Translations under genes and position numbers: made by a program
Notes under the pieces: generated by a model
The model's input: only the letters and a program-made list of their open reading frames with translations
Databases searched by the model: none
Told to the model about the DNA's origin: nothing
Assembly (NCBI GenBank): GCA_947371645.1
Contig: CANBQJ010000079.1
Coordinates: 1 to 14,946 of the forward strand
Direction of reading: 5' to 3'
Source: Burkholderiales bacterium
GTDB taxonomy: Bacteria > Pseudomonadota > Gammaproteobacteria > Burkholderiales > Burkholderiaceae
DNA: 14,946 nucleotides
Shown: positions 7,281-14,064 of the stretch, piece by piece
Numbering within the stretch: the stretch's first letter is position 1
Layout of the letters: every line of letters begins with the position of its first letter

Positions 7281-8330
7281 ATGAACCGCATCTGCTTGTC
7301 GGCCGCCCGCTCGGCCCCTTCCACGACCTTCTCCTTGTCCGCCCTCGCCGTCGCCACCGCCTTGGGCCTGCTGGCCCCGATGGACGCCGCCCTGGCCTGC
7401 GCCAGCTGCGGCTGCACCCTGAGCCCCGATTGGGACAACCCGGGCCTGTCGGGCCATGCCGGCTTCAGGCTGGACCTGCGCTACGACTTCCTCGACCAGA
7501 ACCAGCTGCGCAGCGGCACCGGCCGCATCACGCCGGCTGCGGCCAGCCAGGTGCGCAACGACGGCGAGCCGCAAGAGGTGGAGGCCTTCACCAGGAACGA
7601 CTACCTCACCGCCAGCCTGGACGGCACGCTCACGCCCGACTGGGGCGTCAACCTGCAACTGCCCTACATCGTGCGCAGCCACCGCACCCTGGGCACCGCC
7701 TCGGACGGCCACACGCCGGGTGCCGATGGCGGCCAGTACGACTCGCGCACCACCAGCCTGGGCGATGCCAGGCTCATCGGGCGCTACCAGGGCCTGCTGC
7801 CTTCGCGCAACCTGGCCTTGCTGTTTGGCCTCAAGCTGGCCACGGGCAGCCACAGCAAGACGGGCACATCGACCGACCCGGGTTTCACCGACCCGGTGCC
7901 CATTGACCGTGGGTTGCAGCCTGGCACGGGCACCAACGATGTCATCCTGGGCGCGTCCTGGGTGGGCGCCCTGGCGCCCGATTGGAGCTACATGCTGCTA
8001 GGGCTCTTCCAGTCGGCGCTGGGCGCGCGGGGCGACTACCGGCCAGGCAATGGCGTGAACCTCAACGCGGGCCTGCGCTACACCGCCTGGGCCAGCGTGC
8101 AGCCGCAGCTGCAGTTCAACGCCCGCCATGCCCGGCGCGACATCGGGCCCGATGCCGACGAGGTGAGCACAGGCGGCACCCTGGTCTACCTGAGCCCCGG
8201 CGTGAACCTGCCGCTGAGCCCGCAGACCGCCCTGTACGGCTACACGCAGTTGCCGGTCTACCAGCGCGTCAATGGCGTGCAGCTGGTGCCGCGTTACTCG
8301 GCGTCGGTGGGTGTGCGCCATGCGTTCTGA
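7281..8330 (+). CDS. Outer-membrane beta-barrel protein with N-terminal CASCGC motif
   Basis: This 349-residue protein has a long signal peptide (residues 1-39, hydrophobic core 19-33, ending AALA). The predicted mature protein begins directly with CASCGC (Cys40, Cys43, Cys45). These are its only mature cysteines. The rest is a run of amphipathic strands rich in aromatic and glycine residues (LDLRYDFLDQ, LGDARLIGRYQGLL, LALLFGLKLATGS), and the chain ends in phenylalanine, as expected for BAM-inserted barrels. It resembles the 'MetA-pathway of phenol degradation'/transporter-like barrel group, but no substrate can be assigned. Cysteines are rare in outer-membrane proteins, so the motif is likely functional: metal binding, a redox switch, or (with a non-canonical lipobox) a lipid attachment site. 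The next gene encodes a thioredoxin-like lipoprotein. Confidence 0.75.
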   Translation: MNRICLSAARSAPSTTFSLSALAVATALGLLAPMDAALACASCGCTLSPDWDNPGLSGHAGFRLDLRYDFLDQNQLRSGTGRITPAAASQVRNDGEPQEVEAFTRNDYLTASLDGTLTPDWGVNLQLPYIVRSHRTLGTASDGHTPGADGGQYDSRTTSLGDARLIGRYQGLLPSRNLALLFGLKLATGSHSKTGTSTDPGFTDPVPIDRGLQPGTGTNDVILGASWVGALAPDWSYMLLGLFQSALGARGDYRPGNGVNLNAGLRYTAWASVQPQLQFNARHARRDIGPDADEVSTGGTLVYLSPGVNLPLSPQTALYGYTQLPVYQRVNGVQLVPRYSASVGVRHAF

Positions 8331-8363
8331 TCACCTGTTGCCGGCAGCCCTTCAACTCACCTC

Positions 8364-8370
8364 AGGAGGT
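8364..8370 (+). promoter_or_regulatory. Near-perfect Shine-Dalgarno of the thioredoxin-like gene
   Basis: AGGAGGT lies 5 bases before the ATG at 8376, in full complementarity to the 16S anti-SD. It is the strongest ribosome site seen in the window and predicts high translation relative to the two genes upstream, whose sites are weak. Confidence 0.7.
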
Positions 8371-8375
8371 CCCAC

Positions 8376-8840
8376 ATGAAGCAAGTACTGGTCTGGGCCG
8401 CTTTGTTCACCGCCCTGGCGGCGTGCGCACGCGACCTGCCTTACAACGAGGCCGCAGACGCCAAGGCAGAGGTGGCGCACGTGCTGGTGGCCGCGAAGGC
8501 CGCGCACCAGCACGTGCTGCTGGTCTTCGGGGCCAACTGGTGCGACGATTGCCGCGCGCTGGACGCGGCCTTGAAGCGGCCGAACCAGGCCGAATGGCTG
8601 GCCGCCACCTTCAAGGTGATCAAGGTGGACGTGGGCAACTTCGACCGCAACCTGGACCTGGTCAAGCGCTACGGCAATCCGATCCAGAACGGCATCCCCG
8701 CTGCGGTGATCCTGTCTGCTGACGATCAGGTGCTGTTTGCCACCCGTGCCGGCGAGCTGTCGAATGCGCGGCAGATGAACGAAGAAGGCATTGCGCAGTT
8801 CTTCAAGCGGGCGCTGGCCATGTCCAACATCGGCCAGTGA
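8376..8840 (+). CDS. Thioredoxin-fold lipoprotein (WCDDC)
   Basis: This 154-residue protein has a lipoprotein signal: MKQVLVWAALFTALAAC carries the lipobox L-A-A-C with Cys17, and alanine at +2 favours the outer membrane. The mature part is a thioredoxin fold. LLVFGANWCDDCRALDAAL (residues 48-66) holds the active-site C56-x-x-C59, and NGIPAAVIL supplies the cis-proline loop. The WCDDC centre and the long helix before it resemble the Thioredoxin_7/DsbD-gamma type rather than cytoplasmic thioredoxin. It would act as a periplasmic thiol reductase or disulfide carrier. The barrel encoded 45 bases upstream, with its exposed CASCGC, is a natural candidate partner (inference). Confidence 0.85.
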   Translation: MKQVLVWAALFTALAACARDLPYNEAADAKAEVAHVLVAAKAAHQHVLLVFGANWCDDCRALDAALKRPNQAEWLAATFKVIKVDVGNFDRNLDLVKRYGNPIQNGIPAAVILSADDQVLFATRAGELSNARQMNEEGIAQFFKRALAMSNIGQ

Positions 8841-8847
8841 AGGGCGC

Positions 8848-8888
8848 CCGGCTTGCCCGATCTGTGCGGTGGCGCACGGCAAGCCAGG
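8848..8888. terminator. Two-tier stem-loop after the thioredoxin gene
   Basis: GGCTTGCC (8850-8857) pairs perfectly with GGCAAGCC (8878-8885). Inside it GTGCG (8864-8868) pairs with CGCAC (8873-8877), and two more C-G pairs are possible outside a one-base bulge. It begins 7 bases after the stop at 8840. There is no T-run, so it could be a 3' stabilising hairpin or a factor-dependent end rather than a classical terminator. Confidence 0.4.
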
Positions 8889-8901
8889 CTTCGGGTGGCG
8901 A

Positions 8902-8930
8902 TGATCTCAGGCGTGAAGTCTCCGAGATCA
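8902..8930. promoter_or_regulatory. Inverted repeat TGATCTC-N15-GAGATCA before the hydrolase
   Basis: The perfect 7-bp arms (8902-8908 and 8924-8930) are 22 bp apart centre to centre, two helical turns, and the right arm abuts the AAGGA ribosome site of the hydrolase gene. This suits a dimeric repressor operator or a 5'-leader hairpin. No regulator gene adjoins it. Confidence 0.4.
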
Positions 8931-8940
8931 AGGACACCCC

Positions 8941-9762
8941 ATGCCTCACGTCACCACCAGCGACCACACCCAGTTGTACGTCAAGGACTGGGGAGAGGGG
9001 CGCCCCGTCATCCTGATCCATGGCTGGCCTTTGACGGCCGACAGCTGGGACGACCAGGCCATGGCGATCGCGGCTGCAGGCTACCGTGCCATCGCCTATG
9101 ACCGGCGCGGCTTCGGGCGTTCATCTCAGCCCTGGATGGGCCATGACTACGACACGCTGACCGACGACCTGGCCGCCGTGATCACGCAAACAGAGGCCCG
9201 AGATGCCGTGCTGGTGGGCTTCTCGATGGGCGGCGGTGAGGTGGCGCGCTACATGTCTCGCCATGGCAGCAGGTCGGTCGTCAAGGCGGCGCTGATCTCA
9301 TCTGTGCTGCCCTTCATGCTGAAGACCACAGACAACCCGCAGGGCACGCCGCAAGGCGTCTTCGACGAGATGGCCCAGGCCATCCAGGTCGACCGCGCGG
9401 CCTTCTTCGCCAGCTTCTTTCGCGACTTCTTTGGTGTGAGCAGGAACGCCCATGCCGTGGGCGAAGAGACCGTGGAGTGGGCGCGCAGCCAGGCCATGCA
9501 GGCCAGCCTGAGGGCCACACTGGCTTGTGCCCGGTCTTTTGCCACGACGGACTTCCGCGATGACCTCCAGGCCTTCAAGGTGCCCACGCTCATCATCCAC
9601 GGCACGCAGGACCAGACCGTGCCCATCGAGCTGTCTGCGCGCGTGGCGGTCAAGGGCATAGCCCACGCCACCTTGATCGAATACGAAGGCGCGCCGCACG
9701 GCTTGTTCGCCACGGACAAGGCACGCCTGACGCAGGACCTGCTGGCCTTCCTGGCCGCGTGA
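8941..9762 (+). CDS. Alpha/beta hydrolase, non-heme haloperoxidase/esterase type
   Basis: This 273-residue cytoplasmic enzyme has the alpha/beta-hydrolase layout. The oxyanion segment is LIHGWPLTADSWDDQ (residues 25-39). The DRRGFGRSS strand-loop follows, then the nucleophile Ser95 in GFSMGGGE, the acid Asp224 in IIHGTQDQTVP and the base His253 in APHG. The HGWP and GFSMGGGEVARY signatures are those of cofactor-free haloperoxidases (perhydrolases/arylesterases), which hydrolyse esters or form peracids. Length is normal for the group (about 275). The natural substrate cannot be inferred. AAGGA at 8930-8934 sits 6 bases before the ATG. It appears to be a single-gene unit, with an inverted repeat just upstream and no linked regulator. 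Confidence 0.93.
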   Translation: MPHVTTSDHTQLYVKDWGEGRPVILIHGWPLTADSWDDQAMAIAAAGYRAIAYDRRGFGRSSQPWMGHDYDTLTDDLAAVITQTEARDAVLVGFSMGGGEVARYMSRHGSRSVVKAALISSVLPFMLKTTDNPQGTPQGVFDEMAQAIQVDRAAFFASFFRDFFGVSRNAHAVGEETVEWARSQAMQASLRATLACARSFATTDFRDDLQAFKVPTLIIHGTQDQTVPIELSARVAVKGIAHATLIEYEGAPHGLFATDKARLTQDLLAFLAA

Positions 9763-9793
9763 CGCCAAGGCCAGCCTGGCGCGCAGGCTGAAT

Positions 9794-9833
9794 CACATGT
9801 GCTTACATGTAATGTGCAAAGTGCACATATAGT
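9794..9833 (+). promoter_or_regulatory. AT-rich palindrome cluster with candidate -10 box
   Basis: Upstream of the secreted repeat protein lie CACATGTG (9794-9801), ACATGT again (9805-9810), and ATGTGCA-AAG-TGCACAT (9812-9828), an inverted repeat with perfect 7-bp arms. The last overlaps TATAGT (9828-9833), a good -10 hexamer. No convincing -35 box is seen at normal spacing, which suits an activator-dependent promoter. The composition contrasts sharply with the GC-rich surroundings. Confidence 0.5.
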
Positions 9834-9870
9834 GTTTGGGTCACTCACCAACGACCACTGAGGACCCCAG

Positions 9871-10569
9871 ATGACACACCGCCCATTTCTGTTTGCCACC
9901 TCGCTCATGTTCATCGGCGCCGCCGGCGTGTGCACCTCCACGCAGGCTGCCACCACCGTGCAAATCGGCAGCAGCGGCAAGACCTTCGCCTCATCGGCAG
10001 CGCAATGCGCCATCAACCCGGCCACCGGCGTGAACACGCCCAAGGTGCAGGCCGGCCTGTTCAACCCCACTTTGCATGCAGAGGCTGTGGTTCGGCTCAA
10101 CGGGGTCAAACTGCAAGAACTCCAGGCCGCCACGCCGGTGGCCGATGTGTGGCTGGCCGATGGCAGCAATGCAGTCACCGTGGCCTTGAGCAAGAAGGTG
10201 AGCGACACCTACGTCTTTGCTGTCGTCAGCGGCCAGTGCAACCTGCCGGCCACGCCAGGCAACTACTACAGCGCCGACGGCAGCCTGGAATATGCCGCCA
10301 GCGGCAAGTCCTACCTGACGGTGGCACCTGCCTGCGCACTGAACCCTGCCACCGGCCTGACGCAGCCTTTCGTCAACCTGTTCGACAACGGCAGCTTCTT
10401 GCTCAATGTCTCGGTCAATGGCGTCGCGCTGACGCAGTTGAGCGCCCTCAGGCCGCACGCCGTGGTCTTCCTGCGCGCCGGGCAAAACGTCGTCACTGCG
10501 GCCAATGGCGCCTTGTCCACCGACACGTTTGTGCGTGACGGTGGCACAGGGTCCTGCGTTCTGCCTTGA
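9871..10569 (+). CDS. Secreted protein with two homologous halves (unknown function)
   Basis: This 232-residue protein has a clear Sec signal peptide (residues 1-26, ending STQA). The mature protein is an internal duplication. Residues 34-126 and 145-232 both run from GK[TS][FY], through C-A-[IL]-N-P-A-T-G (Cys46, Cys155) and the parallel pieces VVRLNGVKLQEL / NVSVNGVALTQL, to a final G-x-C-x-L-P (Cys123, Cys229). Each half thus has one early and one late cysteine, probably a disulfide per domain. The strand-rich, small-residue composition suggests beta-sandwich modules, periplasmic or extracellular. GAGGA at 9860-9864 precedes the ATG by 6 bases. I do not recognise the family. The upstream palindrome cluster suggests regulated expression. 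Confidence 0.75.
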   Translation: MTHRPFLFATSLMFIGAAGVCTSTQAATTVQIGSSGKTFASSAAQCAINPATGVNTPKVQAGLFNPTLHAEAVVRLNGVKLQELQAATPVADVWLADGSNAVTVALSKKVSDTYVFAVVSGQCNLPATPGNYYSADGSLEYAASGKSYLTVAPACALNPATGLTQPFVNLFDNGSFLLNVSVNGVALTQLSALRPHAVVFLRAGQNVVTAANGALSTDTFVRDGGTGSCVLP

Positions 10570-10576
10570 AGCGGTG

Positions 10577-10605
10577 GGGGCCCAGGCCCCTTACTTCTTC
10601 TTTTT
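10577..10605 (+). terminator. Possible terminator of the secreted repeat protein gene
   Basis: A GC-rich stem (GGGGC, 10577-10581, with GCCCC, 10586-10590) is followed by the T-rich stretch TTACTTCTTCTTTTT. It begins 8 bases after the stop codon. The T-rich part is also the lysine-codon 3' end of the opposing gene, so the tail may be incidental. Confidence 0.35.
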
Positions 10606-10728
10606 CATCCGGTCTGACGTGGTCGCCAGCGTGGCCACAGCACCACCAGGCACCGCTTCGGGGTTGGCCAGAGGTTTGGCCTTCTTGGGCTTCTTCGCTT
10701 CCTTGTTGCCGTGCTTCTTGTCTGCCAT
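10591..10728 (-). CDS. 45-residue lysine-rich basic protein
   Basis: This small gene starts at the ATG at 10728 with GGAG 5 bases upstream and ends in TAA at 10593-10591. The product begins MADKKHGNKEAKKPKKAKP, has an alanine/proline/valine middle and ends DRMKKKK, with about a third lysine and no hydrophobic segment. Similar tiny 'KKxGNKExKKPKK' proteins are annotated as hypothetical in many Burkholderiales (from memory). A nucleic-acid- or ribosome-binding role is only a guess from charge. The frame is open upstream to 10851, but the ribosome site fixes the shorter start. It converges on the secreted repeat protein with a 21-base gap. Confidence 0.72.
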   Translation of the reverse strand: MADKKHGNKEAKKPKKAKPLANPEAVPGGAVATLATTSDRMKKKK

Positions 10729-10872
10729 GGGCGTCTCCAGAACGTGGGTGGTGGGTGGATGGATGGGGCGGACGCCGGTGAGGCGGACCCCGGACCCGAC
10801 TGTTGGGCTTTCGCCGCCTGCCAGTCTGTTGGCCACCGCACACAGTTCCACCCCTGTGGCCCGAAGACTTGC

Positions 10873-12456
10873 TCAGGCCTCTGCGTTGGCCTTGCCGCTC
10901 AGCCTGAACAAGGACACCGCCTGCACGAGTTGCTGGGCCTGTACCTTCAGACTTTCAGCGGCGGCTGCGCTTTCTTCCACCAGGGCGGCGTTTTGCTGCG
11001 TGACCTGGTCCATCTGGGAGACCGCTTCGCCCACTTGGCCGACGCCGTCGCTTTGCTCGCCGCTGGCCTTGCTGATCTCCGCCATGATGGTGGCCACGCG
11101 CTGGATGGCCTGGACGATCTCGTCCATCGTCACCCCGGCCTGGTCCACCAGCCTGGAGCCCTGCTCCACCCGCGCCACACTGGTCGAGATGAGTGTCTTG
11201 ATCTCCTTGGCCGCCTCTGCCGAGCGCTGAGCCAGGCTGCGCACCTCGCTGGCCACGACGGCAAAGCCGCGACCCTGGTCGCCCGCGCGTGCCGCTTCAA
11301 CTGCGGCATTCAAGGCCAGGATGTTGGTCTGGAAAGCGATGCCGTCGATGACGCCGATGATGTCGGCAATCTTCTTCGAAGAATCGTTGATGCCGTTCAT
11401 CGTGCTCACCACCTCGGCCACGACGGACCCGCCCTTGAGGGCCACTGCAGATGCCCCCAGGGCAAGGTGGTTGGCCTGCTTCGCGTTGTCGGCGGTGTGG
11501 CGCACGGTGGCGCCCAGTTGCTCCATGGATGCGGCTGCTTCTTGCAGGCTGGTGGCCTGCTCTTCGGTACGCTGGCTCAGGTCCAGGTTGCCCTGGGCGA
11601 TCTGGGTGCTGGCGGTGGCGATGCTTTCGGCTGAAGTTTTGACCTGACCAATCAAGCCAACCAGCTGGTCGCGCATGGCACCCATGGAGGCCAGCACGCT
11701 GCCGGTGGGGGCCGCGTCGGCGCCAGAGACTGGGCGCAGGTCGCCTTGTGCCACGCGCTGCGCGGCGCTGCCGAGGTCTGCCGGCTCTCCACCCAGGGAG
11801 GCCATCATGCGTCGGGTGATCAGCCACCCCACCGTGATGGCAAACAAGGTGGCGAAGGCGCTGATGGCCATCAGTTCGCTGCGTTGGGTGGTGTAGGTGC
11901 TGAACGCAAGCTGCACATCGCGCTTGGCCCGCACATCTCCATAGCTGATGTAGGCCTTGGCAGCGGTCAGCAGGGCGGCCAGCAAGGGCCTGCAATCGGT
12001 GTTCATCTTGTCGATGGCTTCGTCATGCTGGCCTGATGAGGCCAGCCGGACGATGGCCTCGGCGACTGGACGGTACTGGGCCTCGACCTTGTCGATCTCG
12101 TCCACCAAAGCGCGATCACGGTCGCTTGCATCGGGTGCATGGGCGGCCTCGTCTTTCAGCGCCTTGAGCTTGGTCGCCAGCTCTTCATTTGCCTGGACCG
12201 CCATGGCCTTGGCCGCCTGGCGATCGGCGTCCGTCCTGACCAGAACCATGTCACGCACGCCAATGGCGCGGCGGTTGGCCATGATGCGCACGTCGGTGGC
12301 CAGGTCCTGGCGATCGGCCACCCCATTCACGTAGCCGGACAGCCGGTCGTTGGCGTCACTCAGCCCGTGCAAGGCAAAGAGGCTGACCAGCAGCACCAGC
12401 GCGGCCAGTGAACCGAATGAAAGTGACAGCTGCTGCTTGACGGAAAGGGGGGTCAT
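10873..12456 (-). CDS. Methyl-accepting chemotaxis protein, Tar-like (4-helix-bundle sensor)
   Basis: This 527-residue chemoreceptor starts at the ATG at 12456, with GGAG 8 bases upstream. TM1 spans about 12-31. The periplasmic part (32-190) is helical, with the RxxxIxVRDMVL pattern of four-helix-bundle ligand domains. TM2 is 195-214. A HAMP domain follows (215-268, entering with SLGGEPADL), and then the signalling hairpin (about 275-515) with the conserved tip at 370-392 ([20 protein letters not shown]). It has no C-terminal CheR pentapeptide, unlike the other receptor in this window. The ligand is unknown; related domains bind amino acids, organic acids or boric acid. A divergent AraC-type regulator lies upstream. 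Confidence 0.95.
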   Translation of the reverse strand: MTPLSVKQQLSLSFGSLAALVLLVSLFALHGLSDANDRLSGYVNGVADRQDLATDVRIMANRRAIGVRDMVLVRTDADRQAAKAMAVQANEELATKLKALKDEAAHAPDASDRDRALVDEIDKVEAQYRPVAEAIVRLASSGQHDEAIDKMNTDCRPLLAALLTAAKAYISYGDVRAKRDVQLAFSTYTTQRSELMAISAFATLFAITVGWLITRRMMASLGGEPADLGSAAQRVAQGDLRPVSGADAAPTGSVLASMGAMRDQLVGLIGQVKTSAESIATASTQIAQGNLDLSQRTEEQATSLQEAAASMEQLGATVRHTADNAKQANHLALGASAVALKGGSVVAEVVSTMNGINDSSKKIADIIGVIDGIAFQTNILALNAAVEAARAGDQGRGFAVVASEVRSLAQRSAEAAKEIKTLISTSVARVEQGSRLVDQAGVTMDEIVQAIQRVATIMAEISKASGEQSDGVGQVGEAVSQMDQVTQQNAALVEESAAAAESLKVQAQQLVQAVSLFRLSGKANAEA

Positions 12457-12519
12457 CTTCTGAGCTCCAGGCGGAAATGGGGTGTTGTGGTCAGGGTGCC
12501 GTCTGCCTGCCCTCGTGTC

Positions 12520-12546
12520 CTATCGGCAGGCCCGCCCTGAAGTCCA
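12520..12546 (-). promoter_or_regulatory. Weaker sigma-28-like promoter of the Tar-like chemoreceptor
   Basis: On the minus strand TGGACTTC (12546-12539) is followed after 11 bases by GCCGATAG (12527-12520). The -10 matches 7 of 8 sigma-28 positions and the -35 only 4 of 8. Its distance to the ATG (63 bases) is nearly the same as for the stronger site of the other receptor, which supports it. Confidence 0.45.
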
Positions 12547-12592
12547 TGGAAATACCGCCTCACCCTGGTCAGGTGTGGCAGGTTGGCCGTTC

Positions 12593-12640
12593 CGGTCTGT
12601 TGTATGACCTGGTCGGTCTGTTGTTTGACCTTGTCGGTCT
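12593..12640. repeat. 21-bp tandem repeat, two full copies plus a partial
   Basis: Units at 12593-12613 and 12614-12634 differ at two positions, and a third begins at 12635 with CGGTCT before diverging. Each unit contains GGTCTGTTGT and a TGACC/TTGACC element. One unit is two helical turns, as expected for repeated protein-binding sites; it is also seven codons. Confidence 0.7.
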
Positions 12641-12843
12641 GGTCCTGCATCGGCAGCACCGCAGATGGGCCGTCGACATCGTCTCCGCCCGACGCCACAA
12701 AGAAGGGTTCGCTGCCGCACCGACCTGCAGGGCGCCTGCACCTACGCTGGACCGCGCGCAACGGCCAGCGTTTGAACCCCCACAACGATGCCCATGCTTG
12801 CCGATGCGCCAGGGCAGCGTGCCACGCCACATGAGGTGAGTCC

Positions 12844-13911
12844 GTGAATGACGTTGATCCATCGCCTGGCCAAGGCAGACAGGCCATGGTGATGCCCGTG
12901 CTTTTGACATCGATCCTGTCGATGGCCAAGACCAGCCTTGTGCCTGCGGATTCGCTGCTTCGGGGGCTGGAAATTGATGCCGCCGATCTGGAGATGCCCG
13001 ACATGGTGGTCTCGCACCGAGATGCCACCACGGTGATCCGCCGGGCCATGAGGCTGATGCCGATGTCCGGGCTCGAATTTGGGCGGCACGCCAGGATCAC
13101 GGAGCGTGGTGCCCTGGCTCTGGGGCAGCTGTCAGCGCCCACACTGGGCGATGCCATGAGCCTGTCCGTGCGCTTTGCCCAGAGTGCAGGCCACCTGCTC
13201 CACGTCAGGGAAGAAGTGGCGGCGGACGGGCACCACATGGTCGCCGAACCCTTTCCTGGCGATCAGGACTTGCAGCGCTTTCTGGTTGACCTGACGTTTT
13301 GCACCGCCGTCCAGATGCGGCGCCAGATCACCCTGGCCCAGTACACACCAGCCAAGGTGAGCTTCGTGTGCGAGGCCCTTGCCCCCGCCCAAACGCAGGC
13401 CTACGAGGACTTCTTTGGCTGCGCAGTCCATTTCGGCTGCATGCACAACGCACTGAGCACCCATCCTGAATGGCTGGGTTATGTGCTGCCTTGGGCCAAT
13501 GTCACGGCCAGCCGCCTGTCTTTGCAGCTGCTGGCGCGAGAGGCCGAGCGACTTCAGTCGATGCCTGCGCTGGGCTTCAGCGTGGAGCGGGCCATCCGCC
13601 GGCGCCTGCCAGGCGTCGTTGAGCTGGCTCAGGTGGCCGCGTCACTCAACCTGAGTGAGCGCACCTTGCGCCGTCAGCTGGCGCAACTGGGGCTGAGCTA
13701 CCGCCAGTTGCTGGACGAAAGCCGCAAGTCGCGGGCCTTCGACCTGATGACGGCCGGCCACCGGTCCATCGCCGACATCGCCGCGGCCACAGGCTTTGCC
13801 GATGCGCGGGCCTTCACGCGTGCCTTCAAGCGCTGGACGGGGCGTCCCCCTTCTCATGTGCGAGCCGACGTGGCCGCGACCGGGCTGGACAAGCTGACGG
13901 GGCTGGCCTGA
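12844..13911 (+). CDS. AraC-family transcriptional regulator with arabinose-binding-type N-terminal domain
   Basis: This 355-residue regulator starts at a GTG preceded by GAGGTGAG (12833-12840). Residues about 35-215 match the 'arabinose-binding domain of AraC, N-terminal' type found in OruR/ArgR-like proteins (AMRLMPMSGLEFGRHARIT and SVRFAQSAGHLLHVREE). The C-terminal AraC DNA-binding region has two helix-turn-helix units, VVELAQVAASLNLSERTLRR (from 258) and SIADIAAATGFADARAFTRA (from 308), closing with FKRWTGRPPSHVR, the AraC signature. It binds DNA and usually activates transcription in response to a small molecule or lipid. The effector is unknown. Its target may be the divergent chemoreceptor across the repeat-bearing gap, itself, or distant genes. 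Confidence 0.93.
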   Translation: MNDVDPSPGQGRQAMVMPVLLTSILSMAKTSLVPADSLLRGLEIDAADLEMPDMVVSHRDATTVIRRAMRLMPMSGLEFGRHARITERGALALGQLSAPTLGDAMSLSVRFAQSAGHLLHVREEVAADGHHMVAEPFPGDQDLQRFLVDLTFCTAVQMRRQITLAQYTPAKVSFVCEALAPAQTQAYEDFFGCAVHFGCMHNALSTHPEWLGYVLPWANVTASRLSLQLLAREAERLQSMPALGFSVERAIRRRLPGVVELAQVAASLNLSERTLRRQLAQLGLSYRQLLDESRKSRAFDLMTAGHRSIADIAAATGFADARAFTRAFKRWTGRPPSHVRADVAATGLDKLTGLA

Positions 13912-13948
13912 GGGCGCGGCCACCCTGCGGCCGGGTTCTGCAAACCAT

Positions 13949-13978
13949 CCCTAATTTGAGGCGGGCTGCCCCCTAATT
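13949..13978 (+). promoter_or_regulatory. Direct repeats CCCTAATT spaced 22 bp
   Basis: CCCTAATT occurs at 13949-13956 and 13971-13978, two helical turns apart, in the gap after the AraC-type gene and about 90 bp before the orphan gene. The phasing fits tandem binding of an activator to one DNA face. The regulator is not identifiable. Confidence 0.4.
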
Positions 13979-14064
13979 CCTGCCATTCCAGTTCCGTGGC
14001 GGTGGCGCTAGATTCTGGTCATGCCAGCAGGCAGATCGGCAAGCCATTTCAAATTGGGGAAATC

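Larger units (their letters stand above)
12457..12843. other. 387-bp intergenic region between chemoreceptor and AraC regulator
   Basis: No convincing gene was found here. It contains the chemoreceptor ribosome site, a weak sigma-28-like promoter (12520-12546), a 21-bp tandem repeat (12593-12640) and the AraC ribosome site (12833-12840). A minus-strand frame of 65 codons (12650-12453) overlaps the chemoreceptor start as ATGA but has no ribosome site, so it is not called as a gene. Confidence 0.5.

Noticed and set aside
6564..7853. 429-codon minus-strand frame across the CheB-like, DUF2946 and barrel genes
   Set aside because: Low-complexity R/G/A/Q-rich translation without motifs, opposite three genes with clear signatures.
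9763..9781. CGCCA...TGGCG dyad after the hydrolase stop
   Set aside because: 5-bp arms and no T-tract; common by chance in this base composition.
9249..10208. 319-codon minus-strand frame opposite the hydrolase and secreted protein
   Set aside because: It spans a regulated intergenic region and is antisense to two well-supported genes.
10831..10861. GGCCAC/GTGGCC inverted repeat just beyond the Tar-like receptor stop
   Set aside because: 6-bp arms with a 19-base loop and no T-run on the receptor's strand. Too weak to call a terminator.
12453..12650. 65-residue minus-strand frame (MQDQTDKVKQQTDQVIQQ...) overlapping the Tar-like receptor start as ATGA
   Set aside because: The overlap is suggestive of coupling, but there is no ribosome site, the sequence is dictated by the 21-bp repeat, and the likely receptor promoter lies inside it.
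12477..12839. 120-codon plus-strand frame before the AraC-type gene
   Set aside because: No ribosome site, no recognisable motif, cysteine/proline-rich composition typical of non-coding GC-rich DNA.
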